DNA of 64,000 bases from JAFDYH01 sp049840875 (GTDB lineage: Bacteria; Bacteroidota; Bacteroidia; Chitinophagales; Chitinophagaceae). Below the pieces are notes generated by a model that worked only from the letters and a program-made list of their open reading frames with translations, was not told the DNA's origin and did no database searches. Shown piece by piece: positions 26,040 through 36,404 of this stretch (position 1 is its first letter; every line of letters begins with the position of its first letter). Both the position numbers and the translations under genes were made by a program. The DNA lies in the NCBI GenBank assembly GCA_049840875.1, contig JASGJE010000019.1:434001-498000 (forward strand), given 5' to 3'.

Positions 26040-27830
26040 TTATCCAGGTAAATTAAAATAAAAGCACGCGCCTTCATTCACTTTGGCGTCGGCGTGAATA
26101 TGGCCACGGTGTCGGTCGATGATTCGTTTTGTCAGGGCAAGCCCGATCCCGGTGCCATCGAAATCCTTACTGCTGTGAAGCCGCTGAAAGACACCAAATA
26201 ATTTGTCGGCATATGCCATATCAAAGCCCGCTCCATTATCCTTTATATAGTAATTTTTATCGCCGGATTGATAACCGATTTCTATAACAGGATGGGCTTC
26301 GCGGGATGAATATTTGATGGCATTGCTGATGAGGTTAATCCATACCTGCCGGATCAGTGATTCATCGCCGCGGGCAGGAGGGAGAACACCCGTTTTTATT
26401 TCCGGCCGGGTATTCGCCTGCTGAACGAGTACTTCGTCCTCGCAGGATTTGACCAGGGCCTGCATGTTAATAATATTGGTTTTAATGTCTTTTCTCGCGA
26501 CCTGGGAAAAAGCGATCAGGTCATCGATGAGCAACCCCATCTTTTTGCCGTTGCTGATGATTTTCCCGGTGAGTCGCATCGCCTCAGCGTCGAGTTTGGA
26601 AGCATAATCTTCTTCAAGGATCGCAGCATACCCATTGATGGAACGTAACGGCGCCCTGAGATCATGTGATACAGAATAGGAGAATGCCTCCAGTTCCCGG
26701 TTGACGTTTTCCAGTTCAATCGTTCTTTTATGTACCTGTTCTTCCAAACCCTGCTGGGCTGCTTTTAATTTTACACCCATGTCATTGAACGCACGGGCCA
26801 GTTTTCCAAGCTCGTCACCGCGTGAAATAATAACCGATGTATTATAATGACCTTCTGCAATTGAAGCAGCCGCCAGTGTTATCTTCTCAAGTGGTATTGT
26901 GATCCGGCTGCTGATGATCCAGGCGATTATGCAGCCAGATAGAATAACAATAAGACCCACAACGATAATCCGTCGTAGAAAGAGGTGGGCGCCGGTGAGT
27001 AGAATATCTTTTGGAAACTCAACCAGGATGATCCATTCACTGCCGGGCACTGCCGCACTCGCTGCGATGACTGAATTTTTTCCCGGCCGGCTGTATTCGA
27101 AAAATGAATTGCCAGGCTCAATTGCAACAGGAGGCGCATCGGTGGTTTCAAGTACATTGGTCCATAGACTGCCATCCCGGTTACCGAAATAAAGTTGTGC
27201 GTTGGTGCCAAGTAACCGGGATAATTGTCGGACCGATTCGGGGGTAGCTGTCTGCAGCCGCCAGCGTACCAGGTAGCCGGCTGTTTTTCGGTTATCCATC
27301 ACCGTTGTAATGATGGGATAAATGACAGATTCACCGCTCTGGTATATTTTCCCGACCCAGCTGCTGTCGTGGTCCCGTGGAATATTGTTCACGACAGCGG
27401 CCCCGCTGATACTGATAGCAGCATTTTTTCCGGAGCGCAATACGAGTTTCCCATCCGCAGCAAGCAGATCTGCCTGCGGCCAGGTACTGTCGATGCGTAA
27501 TTTATCCAGGATGAGTACAGCTGAATCTTTCCCGGTCCCTCCGAGCAGGAATTGTTTGACCGGAAGTTGGGCGCCTGCCACATGGGTGGCTGTATTGATC
27601 TGTAATGCCGACTGCCCGAACATCGCACCAAGCTGGTTGGTTAGGACTGACAGACGGTCTTTACCCATCGTCATTGCAGCCGTCCGGACGCTGAAATAAC
27701 AGAGTGTGCCGAAGGCAATAATGGTGAATAGCAACAGAACACAGATCAGCAACGGCAATTTTTTTCGTAATGATAATCCTGCCGGCAACTGCCCTTTGTT
27801 CCTGCCAGGAATGGTTAAGTTGATTTTCAT
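26040..27830 (-). CDS. Membrane-bound sensor histidine kinase with extracytoplasmic sensor and HAMP
   Basis: 596 residues. An N-terminal membrane helix (LPLLICVLLLFTIIAFGTLCYFSV, ~28-51) is followed by a periplasmic Cache-like domain (~52-285; includes LTNQLGAMFGQSALQINTATHVAG and the GSEWIILVEFP strand near its end). Then come a second helix (VVGLIVILSGCIIAWIIS), a HAMP domain (~310-360, ITLAAASIAEGHYNTSVIISRGDELGKLARAFNDMG), HisKA with phospho-His in FSYSVSHDLRAPLRSINGYAAIL and HATPase_c with IKDNGAGFDMAYADKLFGVF. It is the first gene of the block and senses an unknown extracellular ligand. Confidence 0.92.
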   Translation of the reverse strand: MKINLTIPGRNKGQLPAGLSLRKKLPLLICVLLLFTIIAFGTLCYFSVRTAAMTMGKDRLSVLTNQLGAMFGQSALQINTATHVAGAQLPVKQFLLGGTGKDSAVLILDKLRIDSTWPQADLLAADGKLVLRSGKNAAISISGAAVVNNIPRDHDSSWVGKIYQSGESVIYPIITTVMDNRKTAGYLVRWRLQTATPESVRQLSRLLGTNAQLYFGNRDGSLWTNVLETTDAPPVAIEPGNSFFEYSRPGKNSVIAASAAVPGSEWIILVEFPKDILLTGAHLFLRRIIVVGLIVILSGCIIAWIISSRITIPLEKITLAAASIAEGHYNTSVIISRGDELGKLARAFNDMGVKLKAAQQGLEEQVHKRTIELENVNRELEAFSYSVSHDLRAPLRSINGYAAILEEDYASKLDAEAMRLTGKIISNGKKMGLLIDDLIAFSQVARKDIKTNIINMQALVKSCEDEVLVQQANTRPEIKTGVLPPARGDESLIRQVWINLISNAIKYSSREAHPVIEIGYQSGDKNYYIKDNGAGFDMAYADKLFGVFQRLHSSKDFDGTGIGLALTKRIIDRHRGHIHADAKVNEGACFYFNLPG

Positions 27831-28578
27831 CTGCCAGTTTTATGATGAATCGATGAGGCGGCAGTTTTATTCTACGAATCCGATCGCTGCAATGGTAAGT
27901 CTACCTAAAGAAACAATTTTTTTTCGTTATATGTTTAATTCAGGATGCATTGATTTTAAAAATATAATACGCTTAGAACCGTTGAGCTAAGGATGTTTAA
28001 GTGTTTATGATTATTATAGCGAAGTATAACGGTAACGTATAACCTTTTTTGTTGTCTTTTAAGTCAACGTTTGAACATTAATGCTGTTTCTTCATGAAGA
28101 AGAAATCATTGACGAAAGGGAATAACTATAGAAGGAGGGCCTGTTTAATAAAATTGTGTTTGTGTGACACAGGAGCAGAAAATAAGTTTCAAAAAAGGCT
28201 TCTCTTAATGCCGCATATAGGCCGCAGTCAAATATACAATGAGCGACCGGAATGCCACTCACCATTTGACACAAACACAGGACAAAATAAAAGCCCCTTA
28301 AGACTAAGGGGCCAAACTTACACGTGAGTTAATATTTGAAATGGAAAGGTAACTATTTTGTATTGTCCTGCAAAATAAATATATTATAATTAATTGATCT
28401 ACAATATTTTAAGTTAATAATAGCCCTTCTGGTCATTGGTTTTAAAAGCTTACCATGCCAGTCAGGATTGTACGGAAAAGGGATATGGGTTAAAAGCTGT
28501 TTATAGTTTCGATGTCTTTTAAATCATGCTATTCTTTTTCGTTGCTGGTAGTAAATTCCGGAGTTGATGTATACCGCT
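27831..28578. other. Long intergenic region with inverted arms and a terminator
   Basis: About 750 bp with no recognised gene between two minus-strand operons. A 12-bp sequence (TGTGTTTGTGTG) near 28156-28167 recurs inverted at 28268-28279 (GACACAAACACA). A strong terminator hairpin follows. Open frames of 60-77 codons on both strands here have no recognisable similarity. A small RNA or a mobile-element scar is possible. Confidence 0.4.
28283..28312 (-). terminator. Rho-independent terminator (minus strand)
   Basis: GCCCCTTA-loop-TAAGGGGC forms a perfect 8-bp stem. On the minus strand it is followed by TTTTATTTTG. It lies about 270 bp beyond the end of the efflux adaptor gene, so it ends either that operon or a short untranslated transcript starting in between. 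Confidence 0.75.
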
Positions 28579-29644
28579 CTATCTGATTTCTTTTATCTCA
28601 TCATTGGCATTAATAATTACACGATCGCCGGCCTGCAGCTCACCGAATATTTCTGTTTTATCTGCTGATGCGTTACCCGTACTGACACTTATTCGGGTGA
28701 TTTTTTTATTGACCATCCTCAGCACGTATTTCCCATCTGTCGATGTCACTACAGCGGATGTTGGAACGGATAACACATTTACATTTCCTTTTGGATTCAG
28801 TATAAGATCGACGTACATACCTGCTGAAAGAACGGCATCTTTATTAGCTACATCGATTTCCATCCTTTCAGAACGGTAGGTGGGATTAATGTTATTTGAT
28901 TTCCTGTTGATTGTTCCCTCCATTCTTTTTCCTTGTAACGCACTCACAAAAAAACTGACAGTGTCCTTATCGTTTAATTCGGTCGATAACGCTTCCGGAA
29001 TATCTGCCTGTAACCGTAAGTGATCCAGTTGCTTTAATTCAAGCATCGGTTTATCTTTCGCTACCGCACTGACCAATGCACCGGGATGAATATTTCTTTC
29101 AGTAATAACCCCGTTGAAAGGTGCGGTGACCTTCAGGTAAGCCAACATCGTTTCCTGCATTTCCCAGTTTGTTTTTTCTGCATTACAGAATGAACTGTCA
29201 GCTTCCATTTTGGACCCGAACTGTTGAGAGGTCGAGTGGTGATATGGCGCCTTCTGTTTTGGCAGCTTCCAGCAAACGGTTATATCGTTCTTTATCCATT
29301 AAATAATCGGCTTTGCTCCTGGCATATTTCTCTTTTGCCTGCATGGCAGCCTGTAATAATTCCGGCGCTTCAAGGGTCATTAACAAACTCCCCTTGGCTA
29401 CTTTCGAACCAATATCAACAGAAACGTTTTTCACATATCCATTGACTTTAGGAAAAATGCTGACTTCCTGGTAGGCGGTCAATTGAGCAGGTAAGCGTAC
29501 GGTGGACGAAACGCCTGCTTTTTGTACTATTGCAGTTTGATAGGTTGAATCAGGCGTTGCCGGTAACGGTTTTTTTTCCTCTGCCTTATTTTCCGTGCAG
29601 GAAACTATTATACTGCATGTTATTATTATTCCGAAATATTTCAT
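28579..29644 (-). pseudogene. RND efflux periplasmic adaptor (HlyD/AcrA family), frameshifted
   Basis: The first part (29644 to about 29215) is a lipoprotein signal (FGIIITCSIIVSC, lipobox Cys) followed by the biotinyl-like hairpin start (STVRLPAQLTAYQEVSIFPKVNGYVKNVSVDIGSKVAKGSLLMTLEAPEL). The second part (about 29214 to 28579) continues in another frame: SKMEADSSFCNAEKTNWEMQ, LKVTAPFNGVITERNIHPGALVS, the beta-barrel domain and the final GDRVIINANDEIKE. An extra G in GGG near 29214-29216 (CGGGTCC for CGGTCC) accounts for the break. The start overlaps the pump gene's stop (ATGA). Repairing one base would give a normal adaptor of about 355 residues. Confidence 0.8.
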
Positions 29645-32600
29645 GATGCTGCTATTTTAATTGTTGAATGTTCAGGTAAAAGGGATACTGAACTGAGTGA
29701 TGATTTTTGTCTGACCCATCCATACACCAATGGCACTATAAATAATGCTGCAAACGTAGAGGCTATCAAACCGCCGATTACCGCACGACCTAACGGAGCA
29801 GACTGGTCGCCTGCTTCTCCGAAACCGCTTGCCATGGGAATCATTCCTGCAATCATTGCAAGACTTGTCATCAGGATCGGCCTCAGCCGGATACTGGCTG
29901 CAACGGTTGCGGCTTTGAACGGATCCTTATATTCGAGGCGTAATGACTCGGCGTTGGTGACAATCAGTATGGCGTTAGCAACCGATACGCCGGTGCTCAT
30001 AATGATACCCATATAAGACTGGAGATTCAGTGTCGACCCCGTGAGCAGCAAAAGAATCATGGCGCCTGTTAAAACCATGGGCACAGTTGATAACACGGAA
30101 ATGGCAACACCGAATGATTGATAGTTTGCCATTAATAATAAAAGGATAACGATGATGGCGACGATGAGGCCGTTTTGCAAAGAGCTTAATGTCTCAGTCA
30201 GAAGAGATGACATGCCTTTTACTTCTGTAATTAATCCTTTCGGGGGAATGCCGGTGTCTTTTAATGCTTTTCGAACCGCGGCCGTTGCAGTACCAAGATC
30301 TTTTTTATAAATGTTGGCGCTGACTGTTAAAAATCTTCGCGGCCCTGAGCGATCATACTCTCCGGGTAGAGTATCTAACGTTATCTGCGCTACATCCGAT
30401 AACACCGGTCTCATTTTGCCTTTTACCAGTGAAACTGATTGCAACTGGTCCATCAGAGTTCATGATATACTCAGGAACCTGTACCTGTACCTGGTAAGTG
30501 TATGCGGTTCTTGCATCGAGCCATTGTACTTTCTCGGTAAATCTGCTGGAAGAAGTGGCATCTGTCATGCTCTTTGCTACTTCGTTCAGGTTGAGTCCCA
30601 TTTGTGCAAGCTTGTACCGGTCTACGGTAATCTTGAAAGCCGGAAATTTTAACGGCTGCGCAATTTGTACGTCGCGCAGGAAATTTATCTTTTGCATGTT
30701 GCTTTTAAGCTGCCGGGCATACCGGGTAATGTCATCATAATTTTTTCCTGCTACTCTTACTTCAATCGGGGTAGACGCACCCTGGGCCATTATCTTTTCC
30801 GTTAGCTCGATTGGTTCAAAGGAGATAGAAATACCATTCAGCTTTTGTTTAACAGCCATTCGCAACGTTTCTTTCAGATCGTCCATCTTCACCTTATAAT
30901 TTTCATCCAGGTTTATCTGCAGTACAGCTTCATGAGTACCACTGTTGAAAATGTACAGGTTACTGGAACCATAGCTGCTTGGTATAAGACCAACATATCC
31001 CGAACTGATTGCAACATGATTATTGGTAATGCTATCAATGATGGCGAGAACCGTTTTTACATCTGTTTCTGTTCTCTCCAACCGTGTTCCATCGATTTCT
31101 TTGATACGAAGCTGCAGCTGGCCATTATTTGTTTTTGGTAAAAGATCTTTACCGATGATCATAAAACAAATCGCTGCTGCAGCTATTACGATCAACAAAT
31201 AAGACGTAACAATAAATTTTCTTTTCGGCATCCATTTTTCCAGGCGTCTTGCTAAAGCTATTTTCAATCGTTGGAAAAAATTGTTTTCCTCAGGATGTTT
31301 TTTGTCCTGGGCATTGTGTTCATTTATTTCATCTACTTCGTTGTCATTAAGGTGCCATGCCGTGCATGTGCGTGCAAGCTGCCATGGTGATATTTAAACA
31401 GCTCCGCTTTCAATAGCCAGTTGCTTATAACGGGAACGAGCATTTGCGCAGCGGCAAATGACACGATCATTGAAAAGCCAATGGATAAGGATAGCGGAAG
31501 GAACATCGCGTTTGGAACACCGGTCATAATAAACGCAGGGGCAAACACCGCCAGGATACAAAGCAGTATCAGTAGCAGGGGAAACGAGATTTCCTCGCAG
31601 GCATCCAGTATCGCCTGTTGCTTAGCTCTTTCCCATTTCGAGATGCTGATGGATGTTTTCAATAGTCACAGTCGCCTGGTCAACCAGCACACCGATGGCA
31701 AGTGCAAGTCCACTCAACGTCATGATGTTGATCGTTTGTCCCGCAAGAGGCGCAGGCAAAGACAGCGCTTAAGTATGGAAACAGGAATGGTGATCACAAC
31801 GACAAGACTGCTTCGCCAGTCTTTGAGGAACAACAGCACCATCAAGCCCGTAACATCGCGCCCAGCGCACCTTCGGTTATCAGACTTTTTACTGCATTTA
31901 TAACAAATACCGATTGATCAAATTCGTAGCTCACATTTACATCATCCGGCAATAGATTTTGCATTTCCGGAATCTTCGATTCTTCAAGACTGAACAACAC
32001 TCCAGGTAGATGCATCGGCCGTTTTTACAACGGGGATATAAACGGATCGTTTGCCATTGATCAAGGCATAATCTACTGTTATGTCAGTGGCGTCAGCGAC
32101 AGTTGCTACATCGTGTATAAATACCGAAGCAGGTACCGCTGGTAACAATCGGAATATCTTCAAACTGTTCTACTTTTTCTTCGAGAGTAATTAACAGTTG
32201 TTACATACATCATGCTATCCAATTCGAATGTTACCGGAAGGACGTCATGGCATTGTTTTTTGAAATCGCTTCGACAACCTGGTCGGTGATAAATTAAAAC
32301 GCCTGAGCTTTTCCGGGTCAACGCTCACCACGACTGATCTCGCGTTCGATCCAAATGGCGGCGGCGCTGATAAACCCGGTACCGTTGCAAACATGGGCCG
32401 TATCCTTGTTGCTGCGAGGTCATATATTTCTTTTAAGGATTTACTGTTGCTGCTGAATACCAACTGACCAACCGGCAATGATGACGCATCAAAGCGGATT
32501 ACCTGCGGCGGCAATGCACCGGGTGGAAAAAACTTTGTGACCCTGTTTACCTGCAGCGCCACCTGTGCAGACGCTTCGGCCATATCGGTGCTTTCATAAA

Positions 32601-32877
32601 AAGAAAGTTTGATTAACGTTAATCCCTGTATATTTTTACTTTCAATATTCCTTATCCCGTTTACGTAGAGGAACTGGTCCTGCATTCCCGTTGAAAAAAA
32701 TCCTTCCATCTGTTGCGGTGACATACCGCCATACGATTCGATCACGTAGATAACCGGAAGATTGAGTTTTGGAAAAATATCAACCGGTATCATTCGTATC
32801 GCCATAATGGAAGAGAGCAATAGTCCTGTAAACAACACGACGATCGTAACAGGCCTTTTCAATGCTGTCCGTACCAT
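29641..32877 (-). pseudogene. RND efflux pump permease, broken by many frame changes
   Basis: Pieces of one AcrB/CusA-like pump of about 1,050 residues appear in order but in changing frames. They are: the first helix and porter domain (32877-32245; TALKRPVTIVVLFTGLLLSSIMAIRMIPVDIFPKLNLP), short pieces such as ISKNNAMT, PSGNIRIG, SVFIHDVATVADATDITVDYA, LPDDVNVSYEFDQSVFVINAV, FLKDWRSSLVVVITIPVS, AGQTINIMTLSGLALAIGVLVDQATVTIENI, the mid-membrane part (31662-31333), the second porter half (31267-30353) and the last membrane part (30453-29641). About ten frame changes are needed, crowded between 31.6 and 32.3 kb. It cannot produce a working pump as written. Confidence 0.85.
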
Positions 32878-32883
32878 GTATAA

Positions 32884-34275
32884 TCAGTTTATAGAATTAA
32901 TAAATTGAGGCAGATAGCCTGAGGCTTCTGCTTTATCCACTTGTGCCAGGTACCAATCGCTGATCGTCTCGATATAATCTGTTTGCGAACGGTAAAGCAC
33001 AAACGAAGCGTTCGTAAGATCGACGAGTGAAATAATACCGGAACGGTACTGTGCCAGCTTTTGCCGGTAGGTTGCTTCTGCTGCTGATAATTGTACCGGC
33101 AGTTGAAGCATATTCGCTTCTATCATTTGCAATGCAACATCTGATTGCTTTAATGCTGATTGAACAGTCAATTGCTGTTGTTGCAATCGCGCTTCCGCAG
33201 CCAGCGATTCAAATTTGCTGATCCGCAATTTGTCTTTACGATAAATGCCATTGAAGAGATCATAGGTAAAAGCGACTCCTGCGCTATAATTGAATCGTTG
33301 ATAGCTCAACCCCATCGACAGCGATTTATACTGGTCGCTGAACTGAATGCTGGATCCTCTTACCCACGCACTACTGCTTAAAATTATTTTTGGTAAATAC
33401 GTTTTGCGGATAACTTTATCTTCGGTAGTAAACACATCCCTGTAGCGTAAAAAATAATTTATAACAGGGTTATTTATGCTATCTGCGGGATAATTTGTAC
33501 TTGTCGTAGTATGAATAAACCGGTGTGCCGTGGTATCAATCATCAATCTGTCAGCTGATATACCTGTAAAAAATGAGAGCTGTTCTTTCAATTGATTGAT
33601 ACGTCCTTCGGTTTGATTAAAGCTGATAATCGTTTTCGATAACTCCGCTTTGGCTAATGATGAATCTGCACCCGCATTGATACCGCTTGCTGTTAGCGCT
33701 TTAATTATCGTAAAAAGCTGTTTATAGCGGTCAATGTTTTGTTGATCGGCGGCCAGCCGGTATTCATTTTTCAACAAGGAAAAATAGATTCTCGCAACCG
33801 ATGATTCGAGCAGGTATTCCTGTCGCTTTATGTCCGATTGCTGGAGATCCGCATATGCTTTTGCCTGCTGAATTTTGGCACGATTCAATCCAAAATTGAA
33901 CAACTCGTATTCACTGTAGAGTACGCCGATGTTTCCGGTTGCCGGTTGAAGATTATTTTCTTCTCTGACGCCCGCAGAAGTAGAAGGCGTAATTCCATAG
34001 GTGAAATAACTGCCGGCTAATGAATTATCAGAGCCGATATTTACCTGTTCACTGATGCGCAATTTGGGAAGAAAGCTGTGCCTGGTGTCCATTATGGCTG
34101 CGTCAGCAGCCTGCGACAAAGCCTGTTTCTCCAGTATTGCAGGCATGTATTTTCTTGCGCTGTCAGTTAGTGCGGCGAGAGAATAATCCTTTCCCTGTGC
34201 ACAGACCGGATCTGCTGAAACTATTGTCAGTAAAACAGATATACAGCACAACTTCCATCCTGGGAAAGTTGTCAT
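32884..34275 (-). CDS. TolC-family outer membrane efflux protein
   Basis: 463 residues with an N-terminal signal peptide (CCISVLLTIVSADPVCAQ). The mature protein has two repeats of long amphipathic helices with short strands, typical of OEP/TolC: LAALTDSARKYMPAILEKQALSQAADAAIMDTRHSFLPKLRISEQ near the start and RQKLAQYRSGIISLVDLTNASFVLYRSQTDYIETISDWYLAQVDKAEASG at the end. It would form the outer-membrane duct for the adaptor and pump encoded directly downstream (6-bp gap). Unlike them it is intact. Confidence 0.9.
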   Translation of the reverse strand: MTTFPGWKLCCISVLLTIVSADPVCAQGKDYSLAALTDSARKYMPAILEKQALSQAADAAIMDTRHSFLPKLRISEQVNIGSDNSLAGSYFTYGITPSTSAGVREENNLQPATGNIGVLYSEYELFNFGLNRAKIQQAKAYADLQQSDIKRQEYLLESSVARIYFSLLKNEYRLAADQQNIDRYKQLFTIIKALTASGINAGADSSLAKAELSKTIISFNQTEGRINQLKEQLSFFTGISADRLMIDTTAHRFIHTTTSTNYPADSINNPVINYFLRYRDVFTTEDKVIRKTYLPKIILSSSAWVRGSSIQFSDQYKSLSMGLSYQRFNYSAGVAFTYDLFNGIYRKDKLRISKFESLAAEARLQQQQLTVQSALKQSDVALQMIEANMLQLPVQLSAAEATYRQKLAQYRSGIISLVDLTNASFVLYRSQTDYIETISDWYLAQVDKAEASGYLPQFINSIN

Positions 34276-34319
34276 TTGAAATTTTTATGTTTGAAAATTG
34301 TTGTTAAGCGTTGAGTGGA

Positions 34320-34694
34320 TCAGCTTAACGAGGGCGGGCCGCGTAGTGATGTAGCCAGTATAAAGGAGATTAGTAAATAATCTTTCGGTGTTGAAAGACT
34401 ATCCCTGCTGATATATTTCAGGGGCGTTCCGGCAAGGGGGTTAAATTGGCTTTCAGCCAAAGCAGGCTGAAAGCGTTTATTGAGGCGAAGATTGGTTTTT
34501 TTTGCGCGATCTTCTTTCGCCGCAAAAACTTTTCCCTTCTCTATTGATTGATGAAACGATATAGATGTGACCGGGATGCTGGTATTATCCGGGCCAGTGA
34601 TGCAGGAAAACTGTACCAGAAAAAAAACTGCATATAACGACAACAAAATACAATGCCGCAATATGGATGATAATTTATGTACAGTAAAGTTCAT
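34320..34694 (-). CDS. Small predicted lipoprotein or secreted protein upstream of tolC
   Basis: 124 residues. An N-terminal hydrophobic stretch (ILLSLYAVFFLVQFSC) ends in a lipobox-like Phe-Ser-Cys, followed by a polar basic region (AAKEDRAKKTNLRLNKRFQPALAESQ) and a hydrophobic C-terminus (YLLISFILATSLRGPPSLS). It lies 45 bp upstream of the tolC-like gene on the same strand, so it is probably the first gene of the efflux operon. Family not recognised. Confidence 0.5.
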   Translation of the reverse strand: MNFTVHKLSSILRHCILLSLYAVFFLVQFSCITGPDNTSIPVTSISFHQSIEKGKVFAAKEDRAKKTNLRLNKRFQPALAESQFNPLAGTPLKYISRDSLSTPKDYLLISFILATSLRGPPSLS

Positions 34695-35098
34695 TCGTTA
34701 CAAAAATAGGGAAAAGCGATTAAGCTGGCTTCTAACCTGCAGACGGCTTCAATTTCTGAAAATCTATCCAGCCAACTTTTAAAAAAAGATAAAACGGCTG
34801 TTTCAATCGACCAATGCTCGGGATAAGCGGAAGATTCAATGGCTCAAAAAGGCGGTTCAGGATTATTCAGCATACCTAAAATCTTTTAGCAGCTTCTTTC
34901 AAGATATGAAAGCCTTTCGGCCTACGAAAATTATTTTCAGAAAATATGGAGGATAGCGAAAAAATCGAGATGAAGAAAAATGAAGGGTTATCATGAACCT
35001 TACCCCACAGGGTCCGGTGAATTTTATAAAACCTGGTAAAAGATTAAACGGTTTTTGCTCGGTGTAAAGTCAACATCACTCATTCAATTTTCCAGGCA
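34695..35098. other. Intergenic, no gene recognised
   Basis: About 400 bp upstream of the efflux operon. It presumably holds that operon's promoter; no operator-like repeat was seen. Confidence 0.35.
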
Positions 35099-35422
35099 CC
35101 AGACATTCTTTTTGTTGCCGATAGCGGCGAAGAAATGATACAGAAGATAGCAACTGCCGGTCCACCGGATATTTGTGCAATCGATGCTGACATGCCCTAC
35201 GGGGATGGCTTTACAACCGGGCCGCAAATCAAAAAGAAATGGCCGTCTGTAAAGATAGTTATCATGGCACTCTTCCCGCATAATGAAATGACAGAGGGGT
35301 TTCGTGAACCCGGTGCAGATGCTATTCTTTCAAAAAGTGCGGGCCTTGGGGAGATACGAAATACATTTTCCCGTTTGCTGCAGGTTAATAATAACGATTA
35401 TGGATTGACGAACATAAATTGA
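35099..35422 (+). pseudogene. Response regulator receiver relic
   Basis: In frame the sequence reads APDILFVADSGEEMIQKIATAGPPDICAIDADMPYGDGFTTGPQIKKKWPSVKIVIMALFPHNEMTEGFREPGADAILSKSAGLGEI. This is a NarL-type receiver from about beta2 to alpha5, with phospho-Asp and Lys present. The first strand with the acidic pair is absent and there is no HTH output; the frame ends 30 codons after the Lys. It is probably a truncated regulator gene. A protein starting at the ATG at 35135 would lack a complete active site. Confidence 0.55.
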
Positions 35423-35829
35423 AAGCAACTTCCCCTCTGGGCTTGGTGTATCATTTTATGCGCCTGGTACTATCCCATTTAGCGCTGCTGGAAACAGATC
35501 AAGACACTGTCAGAAGTAATGGGATGTGGCGCTTTCGGAAAAATAAGAAGATAAAGCCGGGCATCTTCCGTTGGTGCTCCTTTGCGAATACTGGTATTCT
35601 AGTTTTTTCATTGATGAAAAGGTTTTCGCTTCTTGCATTTAATAAAGTAAGTTTTTTCGCAATCTCTCTTAGCTGTGCAAACATGGTAAATCCTCCCGGC
35701 ATCCGTCAGAATGCGCATACGTCACTTTATGAATGTTGAGTGTAACGAAAATTTTATTGGAACGGTTAATTCCACAGCAACAGCCATTCGGGAACAAATA
35801 ATATTTTGAATTACTAATAATATTAGTAG
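35423..35829. other. Intergenic, no convincing gene
   Basis: Open frames of 67-106 codons on both strands overlap one another here without family features. I see nothing that can be supported. Confidence 0.35.
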
Positions 35830-36150
35830 ATGCATTTTCATGCCGGTAGCAATGACAGGCATAATACAACACCTGCAAAAAGAAATTATGAAATCGCCAG
35901 CGGGAAGGATGGTGAAAATATAAAGAAGATTCAATGGGCAAGAACAATACTGGGGGCTAAAATTCATCCTTATCAGATGGATACATCAGGTTTGAAAGTT
36001 TATGCAGGAAAGTTTGGAGATGAAACCTTAAACTACAATGCCGGTGCTTTATATGTGCGGGGGAAAAGGGGTAACCTTTCCCGCTTAATTCCGTTATCGC
36101 AACCAAGTTTTAGACCAGTAGATATTGACTATTACAAATCGGAATTTTAA
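35830..36150 (+). CDS. Hypothetical protein, possibly a fragment
   Basis: 106 codons. The C-terminal ~75 residues (IQWARTILGAKIHPYQMDTSGLKVYAGKFGDETLNYNAGALYVRGKRGNLSRLIPLSQPSFRPVDIDYYKSEF) look like real protein sequence. The first ~30 (His/Asn/Arg-rich) do not, so the true start may be missing. Family not recognised. Confidence 0.35.
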   Translation: MHFHAGSNDRHNTTPAKRNYEIASGKDGENIKKIQWARTILGAKIHPYQMDTSGLKVYAGKFGDETLNYNAGALYVRGKRGNLSRLIPLSQPSFRPVDIDYYKSEF

Positions 36151-36387
36151 AAAATGCGACTGGCAGGTAAGCTATGATGACGGATTTATGAGAACTGATA
36201 AAAAAGAAGAATAATACGGTTTCTTTTAGCATGCCCAGGCAGCAGCATCCCTCTATGTTCAGTTTTTCCGGCTGTTCACGTAACCTGAACACCTGATATT
36301 TTTGAACAGAATCAGGTACCGCAGAGGCATGCATTTTCTGCCTTTGATTTCCAATCTCTTATATGTATTTGTTTATTAATTTGATAA

Positions 36388-36404
36388 GTTTACGAATCGT
36401 AAAC
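36388..36404. promoter_or_regulatory. Palindrome 1 upstream of the AbiE operon
   Basis: GTTTACGA-A-TCGTAAAC, a perfect 8-bp inverted repeat around one base. Its core TACGAATCGTA recurs in a second palindrome 74 bp downstream. It is a likely operator, since AbiEi antitoxins autorepress by binding inverted repeats in their promoters (known for the family). Confidence 0.55.

Noticed and set aside
28092..28327. Overlapping 60- and 77-codon frames on opposite strands
   Set aside because: Neither resembles a known protein, and each is crossed by the inverted arms or the terminator.
36303..36314. TGA-ACAGAA-TCA palindrome
   Set aside because: It matches the box consensus, but no -7 element occurs 29.5 or 51.5 bp away and it lies upstream of the AbiE operators; consistent with chance.
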